Positions 52,801-60,400 of a DNA stretch of 64,000 nucleotides are shown here, one piece after another. This DNA comes from Brachypterus glaber (Eukaryota; Arthropoda; Insecta; Coleoptera; Kateretidae): positions 31,375,667-31,439,666 of the forward strand of contig OY294051.1 of the NCBI GenBank assembly GCA_958510825.1, given 5' to 3'. The position numbers and the translations under genes were made by a program. The number at the start of each line of letters is the position of its first letter. Position 1 is the first letter of the stretch. Below the pieces are notes generated by a model, which was not told where the DNA came from, ran no database searches, and worked only from the letters and a program-made list of their open reading frames with translations.

Positions 52801-55800
52801 TTTAGTTTTGTGGCAAGCAGTAGTATTTCGTACTTACTTTATTCCAAATAAAATGGCTACTGCTACAATTATAGAAATCAGTACAATGCTTGCTATGATC
52901 TTCCAGTCAAGTTTGTTGAGGCACTTGTCCCCAAAAAACCCACATTTAGGTTCCGCCACTGGAACGTTGCCTCCTATCCATTGGATTTGTCGATCCGTGT
53001 TCAAATACTTAAACTCCTAAAATTTATTTTTTGAATAATTTTTAGATAAACTGTTTTGTTGTAAAAAACTAATTTTATAAATCTATACCTGAGAAGAATA
53101 TGGGCGTAAGTCTTATTCTTAGTCTCATTCTAAAACCAGTGGACTTTCGCCAGTCTGCCTCTCAAGGACAGAAATTTTTCCTGGCTGTCAAGCAGTGAAT
53201 TAGAGTGGGGGGAACAGGAGACCAAGAAAAAAAAAATTGGGCAGTTTTAGTAAAAAGAAAACGTTTTTCAATATAAATAACCCTAATCCAGCCATCTACT
53301 ATCTAATATTACACAGCCACAAAAAAAAATAAAAGTCTTATACCTTTTTTGAAACCATTGTATTCCTATGTATTTTGATGTGCTGAATCCGAGTTTGAGG
53401 TCAAAATAGCACCTCAAAAAGTTCAAAAGATTAGTTTTTGAGATAACCTCAAAAAACGTAATTTTTGAGTATAAAAATAACGATTTTTGAGGTTATCTCT
53501 AAAACTAATCGTATGATGTGCTGTTTTGACTTCAAATTCGGGTTCAGCGCCTCAAAATACATAGGAATACAAAGGCCCCCAAAAAAAATTGACTTTTTTG
53601 TTGTAGCCACAATACATAAGGTCAAGAATTTTTTTGGAGACCATTGTTTTCCTATGTATTTTTAGGCGCTGAATCCGAAATTGAGGTCAAAACAGCACCT
53701 CATCCCATTAGTTTTGAAGATCTCAAAAACGTTATTTTTGAGTATAACGAGTATGACGTTTTTTGAGGTTATCTCCAAAACTAATCGTATGAGGTGCTGT
53801 TTTGACTTCAAATTCGGGTTCAGCGCCTCAAAATACATAGGAATACAAAGGCCCCCAAAAAAAATTGACTTTTTTGTTGTAGCCACAATACATAAGGTCA
53901 AGAATTTTTTTGGAGACCATTGTTTTCCTATGTATTTTTAGGCGCTGAATCCGAATTTGAGGTCAAAACAGCACCTCATCCCATTAGTTTTGAAGATCTC
54001 AAAAACGTTATTTTTGAGTATAACGAGTATGACGTTTTTTGAGGTTATCTCCAAAACTAATCGTATGAGGTGCTGTTTTGACTTCAAATTCGGGTTCAGC
54101 GCCTCAAAATACATAGGAATACAAAGGCCCCCAAAAAAAATTGACTTTTTTGTTGTAGCCACAATACATAAGGTCAAGAATTTTTTTGGAGACCATTGTT
54201 TTCCTATGTATTTTTAGGCGCTGAATCCGAATTTGAGGTCAAAACAGCACCTCATCCCATTAGTTTTGAAGATCTCAAAAACGTTATTTTTGAGTATAAC
54301 GAGTATGACGTTTTTTGAGGTTATCTCCAAAACTAATCGTATGAGGTGCTATTTTGACTTTAAATTCGGATTCAGCACCTCAATATACATAGGATTACAG
54401 TGGTTTTAAAACAGGTATTTACCTATTTTTTCTTTTTGTCTGGCTGTGTTATTGTTGGGTTACCAAACCAAGCTTAAAAAAAAATAGGTACTGCCACTAT
54501 GGTGGCTGCCATCTAGGTATACCCGCCAAATTTTTCACACTCGATGCACCACGGCCGTGGTGCGATTTGGTAAGTTAAATTTTGGTCTGATTGGGCGATT
54601 TTGTAACTTTAGGGAATTTTATCTTGAACGTGCTTCCTTTAGTAACTGGTCTTAGCTGCCAGGGCAATCCAAATATCATATGTTGTTTATAATTTTTTTT
54701 TCTTAGTTTCTTTATTCTATAGGTCATTTTATACTTTATAAACAATTCTAAAATGACCGTCATTCACATTTGCCAATCCAAAGCCAAAACTTTTAAGATA
54801 TCGTACCATCTAGTGTGAAAAATTTAAACCATCCCGGGTAACAATGGCTGCTCTCCATATTTTCCAATCGGTCAGACAGCATTCCTGTTCCCTCCACTTT
54901 AGTTCAAGGCGTTCTTTCTTTAAGGAACCCCTATGTTTTTATCTTAGACCCTCGGTTATTAAATATTTTTTTTCACTACTAGCTTTAGAACATACCATTA
55001 TTTATCATGCTCAGATTGTGAAATAAATTTTCCACACCTATAGTAATAATAATTTTTTCTCTCCTATAGGAGTAAATTTTATAAACAATTGATTTCTGTC
55101 ACTTTAGATGTTTCAGTTCTTTGTGCAATTTTTACTAATTAAACCCAAGAAAATAGCTTTAAATAACTTTTTATTTATTAAATATAATTAATTATAATTA
55201 TTACCAATTAATACAATCAATAATTAGCTAAATATTATGAAAAAAATTAAAAAAAAAACTAAAATTTTTAAAAGTCAGTTCAAAGTATTTATTTTAGCAA
55301 ATGTCATTGATCAAGGCTACTTGATGTTTATGAAAATTTCATGAAATATTATTTCTGTTTATAATTTATTTTATTATTTGAATAAAAATAGTTAAACAGT
55401 GCTAGTAGTGAAAAAACTAATATATAAACTACCGTAGAGAAGACTATTATAGCCTCGCACTCTTAAATGCCTCGCTGCTACGCAACTCGGGATTTAATAC
55501 AAGTGACTAAAGCTAGTAGTGAAAAAAATATATTATTATTATTTTATTTACCGGTACTGCATATTGAGAACCGTTGGTTTTATACTGGAAGTACCCAACT
55601 GGTTGCATACTCATACCTAGAGAACCATTATTTTCTTCATCATGTAAAAGTGCTATAACTGTAAAATTTCCTTCTGCGTCGCCATTGCTGTCCATAAATA
55701 CCTAAAATAATAATGACTATTTTACAAACTTATAATAGACCAATCAAATCCCTTTTTTTTTACTTTCAACCAATCAGATTCGAATTTCACGGATAATTTA

Positions 55801-57369
55801 ACGTGTGAAATTATCAAAATCACGGACTTTTTTAAAAATATAAAGGCCCAGTTAATTTAGGAAAAAATACCTTCCTCTAAAAATTTGACAAGTGTAAATC
55901 CATAATTTTCCATTTTTCTTAGCTAATGCAAACAATTAAAAAGCTTATTTGTCACTTTTAACATTAAATATTAAATTTTAACAGTAATTTATTTTGAAAA
56001 CCACAAATCAACTTTTGACAGAAGCTCTTTCGTTTGCGTCAGAGTTTATAACAATTGTTTTTAGCGCACGCTTTTTAAAAATTTAAAAAGATTGGCTTGA
56101 TATGCAAAACTAAATAACTTAACACAAAATTGCATGTAACAAACATTTGTTTAAAAAATGCTTTTTCTTGCTAGATGGTTTGCAAAATAGTCAAGTCAAA
56201 TACCACTTGAGGCAGTGAAATTTTCAGAAAATTTTATTATGGTCTCATAAAATAATTTTGCTCCAAAGTAATTTTTTTCGTTTATATACTAAAAAAAATA
56301 CTGAGCAAAATTATTTTATGGGACCATGATAAAATTATCGAAAATTTCATTACCTCTTGTGATATTACTGTTGATAATAATACTTCCTACAGGATGCTGC
56401 TTAAAATTTATTTAGGGTTATTTGTGATAAACACTCGGAGCAAATTTAAACTTTATTGTGTTAAATAAACATGCCAACGTTTCACCTAATATTTGGGCTT
56501 CTTCAGGGCTAAAAAGGCATAAAAATTATAAAACTTTTCGGACATAACTAAGACATTATTAATTGATTTTTTTGGAAAAAATATATTTATGTTTTTTAAA
56601 GAAAACACACTAGCAATTTTTTAACAACAAAAATTTGATCGTAAGTCTATTTGCAATTTCTTAAAATGGGTCTATACCATTTTTTTTAAATATAAATCTG
56701 TTAATATTTTAGAAATAAACAATATACTGCGTAAAGTTGTGTTTTTTAAATTCTTAAGACAAGTAGACAGTAAATGTCTAAATGGTATAATAGTAATACG
56801 ACATAAATTAATTCAAATATTTTATTTATTAAAAAAAATTAAAGAAACCATAAAATTTCATTTTAATAAGCTAAAAGAGGACATTTAATTTTATTTTTTA
56901 CTAAAAGATAAATTAAATTGCTGAATTCTCAATAAGGCTCCCGTTTTTTTTTCAGTACATTTTTCGTACCTACGACGCGTTTCTAATAAATTTTTGAAGC
57001 TGTTGAGGTGTTATTTCTTGACACGCTGCTCTTATTCAATTTTTTAAATCCTCTCTGGTTTTATAAATATATTTTTTAATTGTTTCCCAAAAAAAGGAAA
57101 TCTAAACAAGTAAGATTAGATCAGGGGACCTAGGTGTCCATTGAATTAAAGGACTTCCTCTACCAATCCAATTATTTTTAAAATTTTCATTTAGCCACAT
57201 TCATCCATCCATTTGAAAATATATATTTTAACTCATAGTTAACGTCGGAGTATTTTATATTTGATGATTTTATGTTATTTTATTTTGTTTTAGTCTCTTT
57301 TGTATTACTTTTGACATACCATGTACTTTTGTACCCGTTTTGGTGAAATATTATTATTATTATTATTAT

Positions 57370-57431
<62 letters not shown>

Positions 57432-60400
57432 ATTAAAAATAAAAGAAATTAATAAATTAATAACTTACCTAAATTATTAAATATGCATTAAAACAAACAA
57501 TTTATCAAAAACATTACATCAACAAACAGAATACACTGGACATTTTTCAACAGGAAACAACATTTTAACCAAATTACATACTTTTATAAAAATTTCAGTA
57601 ATTAATTGTTTTACAGTGAGTATTCTCCAGGCACTTAAGTGAGTGTTTATCACAAATAACCCTAAACATAAAATAATTTTATTTTAGATTGCAATTGTAA
57701 TCTTCTATACACATTCACGTTCTATTAAAAATTTAGATTGTACCTCATAGTAAGCGCGCTATAATTGTCATTGAGAATAACCTATTTAAATGTTATCATT
57801 TCTGTAATATTTTATGTTTTATACATTTACATTTACATATTTATGTATAATTGTGAATAAAAACTGTTCTAATATCATAAGAAAGGGTCATTTCCAACTC
57901 TCGAGGAGCTAATTTGGCCTATGCTGCGCTTTGGTTAAATAGCATATCTTGAGTTGGAAATGTTTCGTTTTCTTATTAGAAAATATATTATGTAAAAATA
58001 TATTAGGTAAAACTTATTAATATCGCACTCTGTAATAATTACTAGCTATAAAATAAACTACGTAGCAAGTATATTAAAAATAGATAAAATTAAGCTCTAT
58101 AGATTTATATCTTTATAAGTAGTATACAATTTCGAGAAACTGGATATTAGAAATATAGCTTTTCTCTCTGCAGTTAAGTGCAAAGAAATTTCCAGTGGCC
58201 CATAAACTTGAACTCCGCGCAGAATCTATCTTTTGATGTGATGATCCTATGTTTTTTTATTATTTTATGGTTGGTCGAATGATTTTAATTCCCTGTAAGG
58301 TTAACTATCTTGTGTTTGAAATTCATTCAATCAAAATATTATCACATTAGCAAAGAATAAATTGGTAGAAAGAATAAATGTAGAGCGGGCACGCAAATCG
58401 GGTTCAATCTATATATATATTATATATATTGAATGGAGATTTCTCCCGTTAGATTAGACAGGGACAAAAGTTCTACCCAAAAAGGATAGAAGACATACAT
58501 ACATCCCACTTCCACCCAACCAAACAAATTCTGTATTTGTTCTTTGTTGAACAAATACAATATTTACTTGGCCGGGCGAAAAGTGTAACTATATTATTTT
58601 TATTAAAGAAATTACTGGCCTCATCTAAATTTTAGTAGAATTATCTTATTCTACAGATTCACATTAGCTATGTTCGTTCGTGCCGCTCACTGCTACACTT
58701 TCCGGCCAACCAAATAAATACTGTATTTGTTGTATGAAAAACAAATACAGTATTTATTTGGTTGGCTGGAAAGTGTAGCACAAATGAGATAGAGTTAGGG
58801 TAGACGTCTTTTGTTTCATAATTCTAGTTGTAGAGAGCTCCATTGGAGTAAATCGTGAAAATGTTGTCACGTTAGGTGCCTTTAAAATTTTATGGGAACG
58901 ATAACATCTTAGTGATGACATTTTTAAGAAATCATCCTAACGTCTCATAGAATCAACGTATAGAAACAGAAATGGGGTAAGTAAAAAGTTGATTTAAACC
59001 GTCGCACCACCGCACCGTGATTACCGTCACAATTCTTGGTGAGCAATTAATTTTTAAATATCCTAGAGTGCAAACTGATTGTTGAGAAAAAAGTTGAAGT
59101 AACCCTATTGACATGGTTCTGTCTTATTGATGTCTGATTTTTGTATTTTAATAGAGGAAAATTTTCATTTTAATTAAAAATTTAAAATCCTCACGAGTAA
59201 TCCCTGTATAAAATACCCGTATAATAACATTGTACTTACGTCCGATCCTTGAATAGAATGGTAAGGTCTATTTACCATTCTCTTTATAACCGAAATGCCG
59301 TTTCGAGGATCTTCTTTATTTTCGAACGTTTCCGAAAGTGCCCTCGCCAGAATGGTCACAGCGTCATACAGATGGGCCGCTTGTATTGAGACCTGAAAAA
59401 AATATGCATTAGATTTCATTGCTTTTTACAGAATAAGTGTTAAGGACAGAAATTTTTAATTTTAAACAAAAATTATAAAAATATTAATTTATTATTCCAT
59501 CAATCTATTTTCTAATCATCGTACAGAGTGATATTGGTAGACTGACAGTTTCGGGCTGCTGGCCCTCTTCAGTACCAAGAGTCAACTCTGCACGCTGATT
59601 AAGAAAACGTTTTTAGACTTTACTCGCAAAAGGAATATAGCCATTAGATTGATGTAGACTTGTGCGCCATCTATTTCTAGATGTAGACAACTACTCATAC
59701 CTCTCCTTATCTGGAGACTTTGAATGGTAGCAAGTTGAAGACTTGTGTGTCTCAAGCACATAGTACCACTAACGGGTGATTAGACGTAAATTTAGTAAGG
59801 ACAGAAATTTTTAATTTTAAACAAAATTATAAAAATATTAATTTATTATTCCATCAATCTATTTTCTAATCATCGTACAGAGTGATATTGGTAGACTGAC
59901 AGTTTCGGGCTGCTGGCCCCTCTTCAGTACCAAAAGTCAACTCTGCACGCTGATTAAGAAAACGTTTTTAGACTTTACTCGCAAAAGGAATATAGCCATT
60001 AGATTGATGTAGACTTTACGTCTAACCACCCGTTAGTGGTACTATGTGCTTGAGACACACAAGTCTTCAACTTGCTACCATTCAAAGTCTCCAGATAAGG
60101 AGAGGGTATGAGTAGTTGTCTACATCTAGAAATAGATGGCGCACAAGTCTACATCAATCTAATGGCTATATTCCTTTTGCGAGTAAAGTCTAAAAACGTT
60201 TTCTTAATCAGCGTGCAGAGTTGACTCTTGGTACTGAAGAGGGCCAGCAGCCCGAAACTGTCAGTCTACCAATATCACTCTGTACGATGATTAGAAAATA
60301 GATTGATGGAATAATAGAATAAGTGTTATTATATTATTCACAGCGCCTGTGCTAGAATAATATATAAAAGAGAAAAAGATGCAAGTCACTTGTAAAACAA

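Larger units (their letters stand above)
56411..57666. mobile_element. Decayed mariner-type transposon with perfect 26-bp TIRs
   Basis: 56411-56436 and 57641-57666 are perfect inverted repeats starting TTTAGGGTTATTTGTGATAA. The 1256-bp interior holds a transposase relic and an (ATT)n/(TA)n microsatellite. It lies in the intron between exons 3w and 2w. Confidence 0.7.
59443..60315. mobile_element. Penelope-like, hammerhead-bearing element (non-autonomous)
   Basis: An 873-bp insertion bounded by a perfect 13-bp direct repeat AGAATAAGTGTTA (59430-59442 and 60316-60328). It has two direct copies of one module (59443-59660 and 59798-60015, period about 354) and one inverted copy (60150-60315), each with a hammerhead motif. 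No reverse transcriptase frame is present. Penelope-like elements are known for tandem or inverted terminal repeats carrying hammerheads; the assignment is by analogy. It starts about 50 bp upstream of exon 2w. Confidence 0.75.

Noticed and set aside
53465..54217. Repeated frames of 79-86 codons on both strands
   Set aside because: They recur with the 276-bp array period and come from palindromic units; no domain.
53340..54420. Possible CRISPR-like array
   Set aside because: Units are 276 bp, contiguous, without unique spacers, in a eukaryotic intron.
54844..55026. 60-codon frame starting MAALHIF
   Set aside because: No family match, no splice or conservation support; within an intron.
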